From Croceicoccus hydrothermalis (GTDB taxonomy: Bacteria > Pseudomonadota > Alphaproteobacteria > Sphingomonadales > Sphingomonadaceae), in NCBI RefSeq assembly GCF_022378335.1, contig NZ_JAIQCI010000003.1, positions 62,001 to 126,000 on the forward strand: 64,000 nt of DNA, written 5' to 3'. Positions within the stretch are counted from its first letter, which is position 1; each line of letters opens with the position of its first letter. Of the stretch, positions 56,821-64,000 are shown piece after piece. A program made the position numbers and the translations under genes. Below the pieces are notes generated by a model. That model saw only the letters and a list, made by a program, of their open reading frames with translations, searched no databases and was not told the origin of the DNA.

Positions 56821-56970
56821 TCAATAGGTGCGGAACAGACGCTCCCAAAATCCTGGCTCTTCCATCGGCTGAATTGCGCCGAATTTCGCAAAACGAAGCG
56901 ACGGGTCGGTGAACGGGCGCGGCTGTGTCCATTTGTCCGGAGCACTGCTACGAAAACTGGGTTTGAACAT
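56821..56970 (-). CDS. 49-residue small protein of unknown function
   Basis: On the minus strand ATG 56970 opens 49 codons, beginning MFKPSFRSSAPDKWTQPRPF and ending EEPGFWERLFRTY. AAGGAA lies seven bases before the ATG, and the strong bidirectional terminator follows the stop, so the ORF has a complete set of gene signals. Composition is aromatic and proline-rich without a membrane segment or signal peptide. Codon choice is less GC-biased than the neighbours. I cannot assign a family. Confidence 0.6.
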   Translation of the reverse strand: MFKPSFRSSAPDKWTQPRPFTDPSLRFAKFGAIQPMEEPGFWERLFRTY

Positions 56971-57126
56971 GGCACGGTTCCTTGTTTTTCATTCGCTATT
57001 TGCCAGGACAATCCGCCAGTATGCATCGCGGTTCCCGCACGTTGGCCGCGACCGGTTCGACGGTTGGTCGCTCGATATGCTCAATTCGCCGCAAATCCGT
57101 CGTTTTTCACGATTCCGAAGAGGTTA

Positions 57127-57149
57127 TAAATTTGCAAAAATAAATTTGC
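57127..57149 (+). repeat. Direct repeat TAAATTTGC in an AT-rich upstream region
   Basis: TAAATTTGC occurs twice (57127-57135 and 57141-57149), 14 bases apart start to start, in the AT-rich patch about 90 bases before the methyltransferase start at 57236. It may mark a promoter or regulator site. The rest of the 265-base gap 56971-57235 holds no gene that I can support. Confidence 0.35.
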
Positions 57150-57235
57150 CGCATGTCGGCTTTCGGGTGCATGGCGCGGCAAATCCGGCGCGCGCGGGCG
57201 TGGCCTCGGAACAGACACGCAACAGGAGCCATGAC

Positions 57236-57901
57236 ATGAAACCGCTCGAACCGCTGGGCCGTGCGCAAGTGCCGGGGGGCGAGGAATTGCGCCTCTATCG
57301 TCGCGGCGACGATTTCATGATGCAGCTCGACCGGAACGAGCTCATGAACAGCAGGATGAGCGGTTCGGAAGAGGCGCTCGCGGTGATGAGCATTGCGCGT
57401 ATCGCCAATCGGGTGAACCCGCATCTCCTCATCGGCGGCTATGGCATGGGCTTCACCCTTCGCGCGGCATTGGCGGCGCTGAACGAAAAGGCACAGATTA
57501 CGGTGGCCGAGCTTGTCCCCGAAATCATCGCATGGGCGCGCGGGCCGATGGCGGCGCTCACCGCGGGCGGGCTGGACGATCCCCGCGTGACCGTGGTGCA
57601 GGATGACGTGGGGGCGGTGATCGCGCGGGGGCGTGCGACCTATGATGCGATCCTCCTCGATGTCGACAACGGGCCGGACGGGCTGGTGCGCGAGGGGAAC
57701 GACCGGCTTTATACGCGCGCCGGGTTGCAGGCGGCCCGCGCCGCGCTTCGCCCCGGCGGCGTGCTCGCCATATGGTCGGCGGCGCCGGACGCGGGTTTCG
57801 TCCGGCGGTTGCGGGCCACCAGCTTCGCGGTCGAGGAAACGATCGTGCGCGCGCGCAGCAACGGCAAGGGGCCGCGCCATGTCATCTGGTTCGCGCAATA
57901 G
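57236..57901 (+). CDS. Spermidine-synthase-like methyltransferase
   Basis: This 221-residue protein has the Rossmann fold of the spermidine synthase/methyltransferase family. HLLIGGYGMGFTLRAALAAL is the SAM-binding loop, TVAELVPEIIAWARG the acidic second strand, YDAILLDVDNGPDGLVREGN the catalytic-site region, and LRPGGVLAIWSAAPD the later strand. It lacks an N-terminal polyamine-binding domain, so aminopropyl transfer is doubtful. AGGAG lies seven bases before ATG 57236. Standalone gene; substrate unknown. Confidence 0.82.
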   Translation: MKPLEPLGRAQVPGGEELRLYRRGDDFMMQLDRNELMNSRMSGSEEALAVMSIARIANRVNPHLLIGGYGMGFTLRAALAALNEKAQITVAELVPEIIAWARGPMAALTAGGLDDPRVTVVQDDVGAVIARGRATYDAILLDVDNGPDGLVREGNDRLYTRAGLQAARAALRPGGVLAIWSAAPDAGFVRRLRATSFAVEETIVRARSNGKGPRHVIWFAQ

Positions 57902-57916
57902 GCCCGCTTCGCCGGT

Positions 57917-58273
57917 TCAGCGCCCGGCCAACAACCGCGGCGCCCGTCGCGCCACCATCAACAGCAAGGTCGGCAACGCCATGGTCAGCGCAATATCCAT
58001 CGCGGATGTGCCCGTTGCCCCCGGCCTGTCCCAGCCATTGAACATGAGATCGTTCGCCTCGTTCAGCAATTCCAGCACGAACGCGAACAGCCATGGCCGC
58101 CAGCGCGCAACGCTCGACCGCAGGACGAACGCACCGATCAGTTGAAGCACCACACCCACGGCGACATGCAGCGCATCGTCATGGAACGGCAAGGCCGCCT
58201 CGATCCATGCCTTGTACGCCGAAAACTCCATGCCCCAGCCAGCGATGGTATCGCCGATATCGGAAAAGGACAT
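57917..58273 (-). CDS. Small integral membrane protein of unknown function
   Basis: This 118-residue protein has three predicted helices: DALHVAVGVVLQLIGAFVL, PWLFAFVLELLNEANDL and MDIALTMALPTLLLMV. Acidic residues within the second helix (ELLNEANDLMF) recall VanZ-like or phage-holin-type membrane proteins, but I cannot assign a family firmly. It is convergent with the methyltransferase (15-base gap) and upstream of nothing else on its strand; the tRNA-Arg gene lies 32 bases upstream of its start. Confidence 0.72.
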   Translation of the reverse strand: MSFSDIGDTIAGWGMEFSAYKAWIEAALPFHDDALHVAVGVVLQLIGAFVLRSSVARWRPWLFAFVLELLNEANDLMFNGWDRPGATGTSAMDIALTMALPTLLLMVARRAPRLLAGR

Positions 58274-58305
58274 GACGCGGGCCTGTTACAAGAAATAGGA
58301 AAATA

Positions 58306-58382
58306 TGGCGCGCCCTGGTGGATTCGAACCACCGGCCTCAAGATTAGAAGTCTCGTGCTCTATCCAGCTGAGCTAAGGGCGC
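58306..58382 (-). tRNA. tRNA-Arg (anticodon TCT), CCA encoded
   Basis: Minus-strand sequence folds as a cloverleaf: acceptor GCGCCCT pairs with AGGGCGC, the D-arm is GCTC-AGCTGGATA-GAGC, the anticodon stem CGAGA/TCTTG has loop CTTCTAA with anticodon TCT, and the T-arm GGTGG-TTCGAAT-CCACC is standard. Discriminator G is followed by genomic CCA. It decodes the rare AGA codon. Confidence 0.97.
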
Positions 58383-58432
58383 GTCGGCATTCGCCAATAG
58401 CGCGGTTTTCCCGTCTGGCAAATGCCAGCGCA

Positions 58433-58642
58433 TCAATCGGCAATCAGGCCGATCATGATATAGATGAGGATCAACGATCCCAGCCCCAGCAAAGTGCCCA
58501 GCACCCAGCCGATCCGGATTATCGTGACATCGACGTCGAAATAATCGGCCATGCCCGCCGAAACGCCCATCAGCTTGCCGTTGGGCTTGTCGAGGTGGAA
58601 ACGCCGCGGCGGACGATCGTCGGAATGGGGGAGCCGGCTCAC
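58433..58642 (-). CDS. Second PspC-domain protein (short)
   Basis: This 69-residue protein consists of little more than a PspC domain: RRFHLDKPNGKLMGVSAGMA, then a membrane segment with VTIIRIGWVLGTLLG and a second hydrophobic part SLILIYIMIGLIAD. NGKLMGVxxGMxxY matches the operon-encoded PspC at 45258, but the cytoplasmic coil is missing. The GTG start overlaps the stop of the small peptide gene upstream (GTGA), so the pair is co-translated. A sigma-54 promoter lies upstream, so it probably joins the PspF regulon. Confidence 0.83.
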   Translation of the reverse strand: MSRLPHSDDRPPRRFHLDKPNGKLMGVSAGMADYFDVDVTIIRIGWVLGTLLGLGSLILIYIMIGLIAD

Positions 58643-58776
58643 GCCAGCATCCCCGAGGTCGCGACGGTGGAACCGGTGTTCGACTGCGGCGCGACGGTCA
58701 CGCCGATCAGGGCGAGCGAAAGCGCGAAAGCGGCGGCACCGGCGGTAAGACGCGAGCGGATGGTGGCGATGTTCAT
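58639..58776 (-). CDS. 45-residue membrane/secreted peptide upstream of second PspC
   Basis: ATG 58776 opens 45 codons: MNIATIRSRLTAGAAAFALS, then a hydrophobic stretch LALIGVTVAP and the tail VATSGMLA. It could be one membrane helix or a small secreted peptide with a signal sequence. Its stop overlaps the GTG start of the PspC-domain gene. Its position after a sigma-54 promoter, its size and its VAxxxxLA end parallel the 51-residue peptide heading the main psp operon (43847), although similarity is too short for proof of homology. Confidence 0.65.
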   Translation of the reverse strand: MNIATIRSRLTAGAAAFALSLALIGVTVAPQSNTGSTVATSGMLA

Positions 58777-58837
58777 GGTCGTAAATCCCTTCGTTTGGTT
58801 GGTTCGGCCGTCCCGGTGACGACCGTGCCAACTGTAT

Positions 58838-58853
58838 TGCAGGGAGCGTGCCA
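58838..58853 (-). promoter_or_regulatory. Sigma-54 promoter of the second PspC unit
   Basis: On the minus strand the sequence TGGCACGCTCCCTGCA has GG and GC separated by exactly ten bases, matching the -24/-12 pattern. Thirteen bases around the -24 element (AAACTGGCACGCT) are identical to those at the psp operon promoter 43787-43799. It lies about 62 bases upstream of the 45-residue peptide start, an ordinary leader length. Confidence 0.8.
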
Positions 58854-59000
58854 GTTTGAAAAAACGCGGTTTCTGAACGGTTTATGAAAATGGCGCCGCG
58901 GGAACAAAAGGGCGCAATGCCGAGAATTGGGATCTGACGCCAGATTATGGGGCGGAATTTTGTCGTGGCCAGCACCGCGCTTGCCCCCTACTCCGGCGCC

Positions 59001-60086
59001 ATGGCGCTCGACCGGATACAACTTGCGAATTTCCGCAATCACGAAGCCAGCAGGCTCGACGGGGCACGGCGGTTCAACCTGTTGATCGGGGCGAATGGCG
59101 CGGGCAAGACCAACCTGCTGGAGGCGTTGTCGCTCTTTGCGCCGGGCCGGGGACTGCGGCGTGCGCAGTTGTCGGAAATGGCGCGGGACGACAATGCCGC
59201 CCAGGGTTTTGCCATCGGCGCCGATCTGGTGAGCGGGCAGACCCCGGTCCGGCTGGGCACGGCGGTGCGGCCCGACCGTCCGGGGCGTCGGCTGGTGCAG
59301 GCGAGCGGCGCGCCGCTCCCTGCGGCGCGGCTGTCCGAATGGTTGAGCGTATCGTGGCTGACCCCGGCGATGGATCGTCTGTTTACCGACAGCGCAGGGC
59401 CGAGGCGCCGCTTTCTCGACCGGATGGCGCTGGCCGTGCATCCCGAACATGCCGCCGAATCCTCGCGTTACGACCGGGCCTTGCGCGAACGCAATCGCCT
59501 GCTTTCGCGTGAAAATCGCCCCGACCCCGCCTGGCTCGACGCGCTCGAACGCGAAATGGCCGATGCGGGTGCTGCGGTCTGTGCCGGGCGGTCGGAACTG
59601 GTGGGCATGCTGTCCGACATGCTCGCGCAATTGCCCGATGCGCCTTTTGCGCGCCCCGGCCTTGCCATCGCGCCGCAATCGCCGGCGGACCCGGCCGCGC
59701 TTGCCCGCCTGTGGCGCGAGGGGCGGGGCGCGGACCGGGCGGCGGGCCGCACGCTATCGGGGCCGCATCGCGACGATTTGCGCGTGACCATGGCGGCGAC
59801 GGGACGCGCGGCATCCGAATGTTCGACAGGCGAGCAGAAGGCGCTGCTCATCGCGATCATCCTTGCTCATGCGGAGCTTGCCGCCGGATCGCGGCCTCTC
59901 GTCCTGCTGCTCGACGAGGTGGCGGCCCATCTCGATCCGGTGCGGAGGGAAGCGCTGTTCGAGCGGCTGGAGAGGAGCGGGGCGCAAGTCTGGATGACGG
60001 GGACGGAGCGCGACCCCTTTACCGCGATTCGGCAAATGGCGGCGGTGTGGGAAGTGGAAAAGGGCGCCCTGCTCGCACCGGGCTGA
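59001..60086 (+). CDS. recF: DNA replication and repair protein RecF
   Basis: This 361-residue SMC-like ATPase loads RecA at gaps. IQLANFRNHEASRLDGARRFNLL begins with the family strand, Walker A is GANGAGKTNLLEAL, the ABC signature region ASECSTGEQKALL, and Walker B LVLLLDEVAAHLDP. A central helical arm is seen between. ATG 59001 (MALDRIQLANFRNHE) is preferred; an in-frame ATG at 58947 would add 18 unconserved residues. No dnaA-dnaN neighbours, as is common in alphaproteobacteria. Confidence 0.94.
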   Translation: MALDRIQLANFRNHEASRLDGARRFNLLIGANGAGKTNLLEALSLFAPGRGLRRAQLSEMARDDNAAQGFAIGADLVSGQTPVRLGTAVRPDRPGRRLVQASGAPLPAARLSEWLSVSWLTPAMDRLFTDSAGPRRRFLDRMALAVHPEHAAESSRYDRALRERNRLLSRENRPDPAWLDALEREMADAGAAVCAGRSELVGMLSDMLAQLPDAPFARPGLAIAPQSPADPAALARLWREGRGADRAAGRTLSGPHRDDLRVTMAATGRAASECSTGEQKALLIAIILAHAELAAGSRPLVLLLDEVAAHLDPVRREALFERLERSGAQVWMTGTERDPFTAIRQMAAVWEVEKGALLAPG

Positions 60087-60097
60087 AAACCCGGCGA

Positions 60098-60538
60098 TCA
60101 GATCACGACATCGTCCGCGATTTCGGCATCGATGGTAATCGATTGCAGGAATTTGCGCATCGTCGCCCAGCCCGCCTCCGTAAGGTCGAGCACGATCATG
60201 CGATGATCGTCATCATACGGGGCACGGCTGACGAGTTCGAACGCCTCGAGCCGGTCGATCTGGCGCAGCGCGCTCGTCTGCGGCAGGCCGCTCGTCGCGA
60301 TGATCTGTTTGACGAAAACGGTTTCGCCGCGCGCCCGGTGAACGAAAAGATCCAGAATCAAGTCGAAGGTCATCGGTCGGAAAAATCCGTCCGGGAAATA
60401 ATGTCGCCGCGCCGCCCTGGACTTGATGACGTAAAGCGCCGGAGCAATAAGTTCGGTATCGTCCAACCGGGTACCTCCGTTGTTCGAGCCGATACGCCCA
60501 TCATCGCGCGAACCCGCGTCTTTGTTCAGATAAGGCAT
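60098..60538 (-). CDS. MarR-like winged-helix transcriptional regulator
   Basis: This 146-residue protein has a winged-helix core: MTFDLILDLFVHRARGETVF then KQIIATSGLPQTSALRQIDR (recognition helix region) and a wing with DDDHRMIVLDLTEAGW, typical of MarR/small wHTH regulators. The polar N-terminus (residues 1-30) is variable. It is convergent with recF (11-base gap). Target genes are not evident. Confidence 0.8.
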   Translation of the reverse strand: MPYLNKDAGSRDDGRIGSNNGGTRLDDTELIAPALYVIKSRAARRHYFPDGFFRPMTFDLILDLFVHRARGETVFVKQIIATSGLPQTSALRQIDRLEAFELVSRAPYDDDHRMIVLDLTEAGWATMRKFLQSITIDAEIADDVVI

Positions 60539-60784
60539 TCAAACCCCATGCCCTGCAAACTTTCCGCGGCGACAGGTGCCGACGAGAAATCTGAATGCAG
60601 GTCCGTCAAATCAAAACATATCCTATCCAAATAATCAGTATTGGTCCGAAACCGGAAGCCATAGAAAGTCCACAACCGGATTAATCGCGAACCGCCCCCT
60701 GTCCGATACGCGATGCCCGCACCAATCCCACCGCCGCCCCGACGCAGGACGGTTCCGATGCGGCCAACCGGTTTTGGCGCAGCC

Positions 60785-61513
60785 TTACTCGGCGACGGCG
60801 GCCTTTTGCACCACCGGCGCGATCGTATCGATTGTCAATGATACCATCGCGGCGACGCCGTTGCGAGTGGGGTGAATCTGATCCGCCTGCACCAGCGTGC
60901 GATCCTCGATCAGGGGCGCAATGAACATGGGAACGAGCGCCGCATCGTATTTTTCGGCAAGTTCGGGATAGATTGCGTTGAATTGACGGCGATATTCGGA
61001 GCCCGCGCTCGGCGGCGCCTCGATCCCCATGATGACGACGGGTATGTCCTCCTCGGCAAAACGGGCGAGCATCGCATCGAGATTGTCGCGCGCCAGGCTG
61101 GGCGACAATCCCCGCAGCAGATCATTGCCGCCAAACTCGACAATCGCCAGCGCAGGCTTCTGCTCCAGCCCGTCGAGCACGAAATCCAGCCGTTGCAAGC
61201 CGGCGGCGGTGGTGTCCCCCGAAACGCCCGCATTGATCACCCGAGCATCGATCCCGCGCGCGCGCAGCGCGGCCTCCAGCTGCGCCGGATAGGCATCGCT
61301 GCGTGGCAGATTATAACCCGCCAGCAGGCTATCGCCGAATGCGAGCACCTGTATTTCGCGCCCGTTCGGAACCGCGGGAAGCGCGCCATCGGGCGTTTCG
61401 CGTTGCGCGGCGGCCGGGATCGCGGTGTCCTGCGGAATGGCATTTGGCGCAGTTTCCCCGTCGCTGCATGCGGCAAGCCCGGACAAAGCGGCCAAAATCA
61501 ACCATTTGTGCAT
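60785..61513 (-). CDS. GDSL/SGNH lipoprotein esterase (arylesterase, TesA-like)
   Basis: This 242-residue hydrolase has a lipobox (GLAAC, Cys about 16), then an Ala/Pro-rich linker, and the SGNH fold. Block I is VLAFGDSLLAGYNLP with the serine nucleophile, block II GVSGDTTAAGL, block III VEFGGNDLLRG, and block V DQIHPTRNG with Asp and His. It splits esters or thioesters in the periplasm. The divergent ybbA-like ABC gene 59 bases away gives the same tesA-ybbA-ybbP neighbourhood known in enterobacteria. Confidence 0.92.
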   Translation of the reverse strand: MHKWLILAALSGLAACSDGETAPNAIPQDTAIPAAAQRETPDGALPAVPNGREIQVLAFGDSLLAGYNLPRSDAYPAQLEAALRARGIDARVINAGVSGDTTAAGLQRLDFVLDGLEQKPALAIVEFGGNDLLRGLSPSLARDNLDAMLARFAEEDIPVVIMGIEAPPSAGSEYRRQFNAIYPELAEKYDAALVPMFIAPLIEDRTLVQADQIHPTRNGVAAMVSLTIDTIAPVVQKAAVAE

Positions 61514-61572
61514 TCGTTCAATCCCGTCGTTTCATTCGCGACCTGCTTATGCCATGTGACTATGTGGAAAAC

Positions 61573-62292
61573 ATGAACAAAACCAACAAGTCCGAACCCG
61601 ATGCCGCCATTCTCGCAGAGCGGCTCATGCTCACGCTGGGCCGTGGCGATGGCGCGGTCGACATATTGAACGGTATCGATCTTACCGTGCCGGCGGGGCA
61701 AACGGTGGCGCTGCTCGGCCCGTCGGGTTCGGGGAAGAGTTCGCTGATGGCGGTGCTCTCCGGCCTTGAACGTGCGAGCGGCGGCACGTTGCGCGTCGCG
61801 GGCGAATATTTCGCGAGCGACGACGGCGGCGTCATGGACGAGGATGCGCTCGCCCGTGCGCGCCGGGGCCGGATCGGCATCGTGTTGCAGGCGTTCCACC
61901 TCTTGCCGACGATGACGGCGCGCGAAAACGTGGCGACGCCGCTCGAACTCGCCGGACATGCCGACCCCTGGCCGGTTGCGGAGGCGGAGCTTGAAGCCGT
62001 GGGCCTGGGCCACAGACTGGCGCATTATCCCGCGCAGCTTTCGGGAGGAGAGCAGCAACGTGTCGCCATCGCCCGCGCACTCGCCCCGCGACCGCCGCTC
62101 ATCTTCGCCGACGAACCGACGGGCAATCTCGACAGCGCGACCGGCGAAAGCGTGATCCGCCTGCTGTTCGACCGGACGCAGGAAACGGGCGCGACGCTTT
62201 TCCTTATCACTCATGACCCGGCACTCGCGCAGAAATGCGAGCGCGTGCTGGAACTCGCCGACGGGCGCATCGCGCGCGATACGCTGCGCTGA
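61573..62292 (+). CDS. ybbA: ABC transporter ATP-binding protein (YbbA/LolD-type)
   Basis: This 239-residue ATPase belongs to the MacB/LolD class. Walker A is [16 protein letters not shown], the Q-loop [17 protein letters not shown], signature [15 protein letters not shown], Walker [14 protein letters not shown], and H-loop LITHDPAL. It energises the permease encoded two bases after its stop. ATG 61573 is used; upstream in-frame codons at 61549 or 61564 are alternatives. Divergent from the GDSL esterase, as in the tesA-ybbAP cluster. Confidence 0.92.
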   Translation: MNKTNKSEPDAAILAERLMLTLGRGDGAVDILNGIDLTVPAGQTVALLGPSGSGKSSLMAVLSGLERASGGTLRVAGEYFASDDGGVMDEDALARARRGRIGIVLQAFHLLPTMTARENVATPLELAGHADPWPVAEAELEAVGLGHRLAHYPAQLSGGEQQRVAIARALAPRPPLIFADEPTGNLDSATGESVIRLLFDRTQETGATLFLITHDPALAQKCERVLELADGRIARDTLR

Positions 62293-62293
62293 C

Positions 62294-64000
62294 ATGACGG
62301 TACGGGGAACCGCGCAATCATCGCGATGGGGCGTGGCGCTGCGGCTTGCGCGGCGGGATTTTTCCTGGCGATTCAAGGGTTTGCGACTGCTCATCGTGTG
62401 TCTCTTCCTCGGCGCGGGGGCATTAGCGGCGATCGGCACGCTCGAAGGGGCGATCCGCGCCGAACTGTCCGACCGCGGGCAGGAAATCCTCGGCGGCGAT
62501 GTCGAATTCGCGGTCTATGCACGCGAAGCCAGCGCCGAGGAGTTGACCGCCATGCGTGCCATGGGGGCCGTGTCGGGCGGGCGCCGGGTGCAGGCCATGG
62601 CCGCGGCAGGCACGCGCACCGTGCCGATACAGCTGAAATCCGTCGACGCGTCATGGCCGCTTTACGGTACGTTGACGCTTGCCGACGGGCGCACCGCGCG
62701 CGCGCCGCCCGACGGCAGCGCATGGGCGGGACAAGGCGCGCTGGACCGGCTGGGCATCGGGGTCGGCGACACGATCCGGCTGGGCGAACGCGACGTGCGC
62801 GTGGGCGGCGTCATCGCGAACGAGCCGGACCGCCTTTCCGAAGGGTTCGCCCTTGGCCCCGCGGTGCTGATCTCAGATCAAACACTCTCGCGCACCGGCC
62901 TCGCCGCCTATGGCAGCGCGGTGCGCAGCAAATATCGCGTCGCCCTGCCCGCCGACGTCGATCCCGCCGACGCGGTCGAGGCGTTCGAGACGCGCTTTCC
63001 CGAAGCGGGATGGTCCACTCGCACGCGGGAACGCGCCTCCCCCGGGGCCGATCGCCTGCTCGCCAATATGGGACAGTTTCTCAGCCTCGTCGGGCTGGCG
63101 GCGCTGGTGATCGCGGGGATCGGAATTGCGGGCGCGGTATCCTCCTGGCTGGAAAGCCGGCGCGGGACCATCGCCACGATGAAAGTGCTCGGCGCGGATA
63201 GCAGCGATGTGCTGCGGATCCATGTGTTGCAAGTGATGGCGGCGGCGCTGGCCGGCATTTCGGCGGGTCTGCTGGTCGGCGTGTCGATCGTGCCGGCACT
63301 TGCGTCCTTGCTGCGCGATCTGTTGCCGGTGTCCTCCGGGTATGTATTCGATGGCGCCGCGCTGGCGCGGGCGGCGGCGTTTGCCTTGCTGGTCGCGCTG
63401 GTATTCTCCGCGCCGCCGCTGATCGCTGCGCGGCGGGTGACGGCGATGGCGTTGTTGCGCGCGCGTGTCGCCCCGCCCGCGCATATGTGGCGGGATGCGG
63501 CCCTGCCGGTCGGGCTTGGCCTTGTCGCCATCGCGGCGCTTGCCTTGTGGACGAGTTACGAGCCGTGGCTGACGGCAGGTTTCCTTGGTGCGGCGGCGGC
63601 GGTGCTGGGGTTGCTGGCGCTGATCGGGATCGGGGTCCGGCGAATCGCCGGGCGGATTGCGGGCGGCACGGGGCGGCGCGGGGCTGCGCTGTCGCTGCGG
63701 CTCGGGATCGGAGCGCTCGACCGGCCGGGGTCGCCGACGGTGGCGCTGGTGACGGCGCTGGGCTTTGGCCTGTCCGCCTTTGCTGCCATCGCCTTTATCC
63801 AGACGGCGCTCGACCGTTATATCGCAGGCACCGTGCCCGACCGTGCGCCCGATTATTTCGTGCTCGACGTGCCGCAGGACGATGTCGCGGGGTTTACGCG
63901 GCTGGTGACGCGCCATGTTCCCGGCGCCGAGGTGCGCACGGTTCCGGCCCTGCGCGGGGCCATTCTCGCCTATGGCCCGGCGGGCGCGATGACGCGCGTG
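62294..64000 (+). CDS. ybbP: FtsX-like ABC permease (YbbP-type), 3' end beyond window
   Basis: The frame opens at ATG 62294 and stays open to the window end (569 codons). A first membrane helix (LRLLIVCLFLGAGALAAIGT) is followed by a periplasmic MacB-like domain (residues about 45-255), then an FtsX block with helices FLSLVGLAALVIAGIGIAGA and ARAAAFALLVALVFSAPPL, a further helix pair, and the start of a second FtsX half. Such duplicated permeases work with YbbA and probably handle a hydrophobic or envelope substrate; the role is not established. Starts one base after the ybbA stop. Confidence 0.9.
   Translation, partial: MTVRGTAQSSRWGVALRLARRDFSWRFKGLRLLIVCLFLGAGALAAIGTLEGAIRAELSDRGQEILGGDVEFAVYAREASAEELTAMRAMGAVSGGRRVQAMAAAGTRTVPIQLKSVDASWPLYGTLTLADGRTARAPPDGSAWAGQGALDRLGIGVGDTIRLGERDVRVGGVIANEPDRLSEGFALGPAVLISDQTLSRTGLAAYGSAVRSKYRVALPADVDPADAVEAFETRFPEAGWSTRTRERASPGADRLLANMGQFLSLVGLAALVIAGIGIAGAVSSWLESRRGTIATMKVLGADSSDVLRIHVLQVMAAALAGISAGLLVGVSIVPALASLLRDLLPVSSGYVFDGAALARAAAFALLVALVFSAPPLIAARRVTAMALLRARVAPPAHMWRDAALPVGLGLVAIAALALWTSYEPWLTAGFLGAAAAVLGLLALIGIGVRRIAGRIAGGTGRRGAALSLRLGIGALDRPGSPTVALVTALGFGLSAFAAIAFIQTALDRYIAGTVPDRAPDYFVLDVPQDDVAGFTRLVTRHVPGAEVRTVPALRGAILAYGPAGAMTRV

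Noticed and set aside
60539..60784. Possible small gene or RNA in the gap between the MarR-like gene and the GDSL esterase
   Set aside because: The frames here have no ribosome site or recognisable product, and no stable structured RNA was evident.

Overview
The window is GC-rich chromosomal DNA from an alphaproteobacterium. It is almost certainly from the Sphingomonadales, plausibly a Sphingomonadaceae or Erythrobacteraceae member. Pointers are two large TonB-dependent receptors, a beta-carotene hydroxylase (crtZ), a beta-propeller phytase, the alphaproteobacterial DUF2849/DUF934 sulfite-reductase operon, a zeta-type ATPase inhibitor (DUF1476) and a PspF-PspABC locus. Genus is an inference from gene content only. 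Coding density is very high: no gene-free stretch exceeds 300 bases, and many genes overlap by 4 to 10 bases. No CRISPR array, insertion sequence, prophage or rRNA was seen. There is one tRNA (Arg, TCT).

Region 1 (1-15134) looks like an amino-acid/peptide scavenging island. It holds an Lrp/AsnC regulator divergent from ornithine cyclodeaminase and an exported amidohydrolase; an APC permease, a serine carboxypeptidase (S10), a class I/II aminotransferase and a TonB-dependent receptor; a second S10 peptidase; then a Tat-leader class V PLP enzyme whose leader and body are in different frames, followed by a third S10 peptidase. Region 2 (15131-16797) is a GST-like protein plus the tRNA hydroxylase TrhO. 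Region 3 (16808-22980) is leucine catabolism: a LysR regulator divergent from isovaleryl-CoA dehydrogenase and both methylcrotonyl-CoA carboxylase subunits, with a decayed MaoC-type hydratase gene at the operon end. Region 4 (22998-30952) carries queF, a sulfurtransferase, metC, an MscS channel and the sulfate-assimilation operon cobA-DUF2849-cysI-DUF934-cysH.

Region 5 (30972-41569, all minus strand) is housekeeping: an SDR, proB-obgE, tdk, and the translation operon rimP-nusA-ylxR-infB-DUF1697-rbfA. Region 6 (41740-46823) is an enlarged phage-shock (Psp) envelope-stress locus. pspF is divergent from a textbook sigma-54 promoter that drives a 51-residue membrane peptide, pspA (with an unusual in-frame upstream extension), pspB, pspC and four further small membrane-anchored coiled-coil proteins that share a PspB-like tail motif. 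A second sigma-54 promoter, with 13 identical bases around its -24 element, lies at 58838-58853 and drives another small membrane peptide plus a second PspC-domain protein. Together these look like a two-locus PspF regulon with several uncharacterised components, and they are the most interesting content of the window.

Region 7 (46882-52728) has sufE, crtZ, leuC, a DNA-deoxyinosine glycosylase, leuD, the ATPase inhibitor zeta, the bolA-grxD iron-sulfur pair and a Nudix hydrolase. Region 8 (52875-56740) is a two-gene phytate locus (TonB receptor plus lipoprotein phytase) ended by a strong bidirectional terminator, on whose other side lies a 49-residue minus-strand ORF. Region 9 (57236-64000) has a spermidine-synthase-like methyltransferase, tRNA-Arg, the second Psp unit, recF, a MarR-like regulator, a GDSL esterase and a divergent ybbA-ybbP-type ABC transporter running off the window end.
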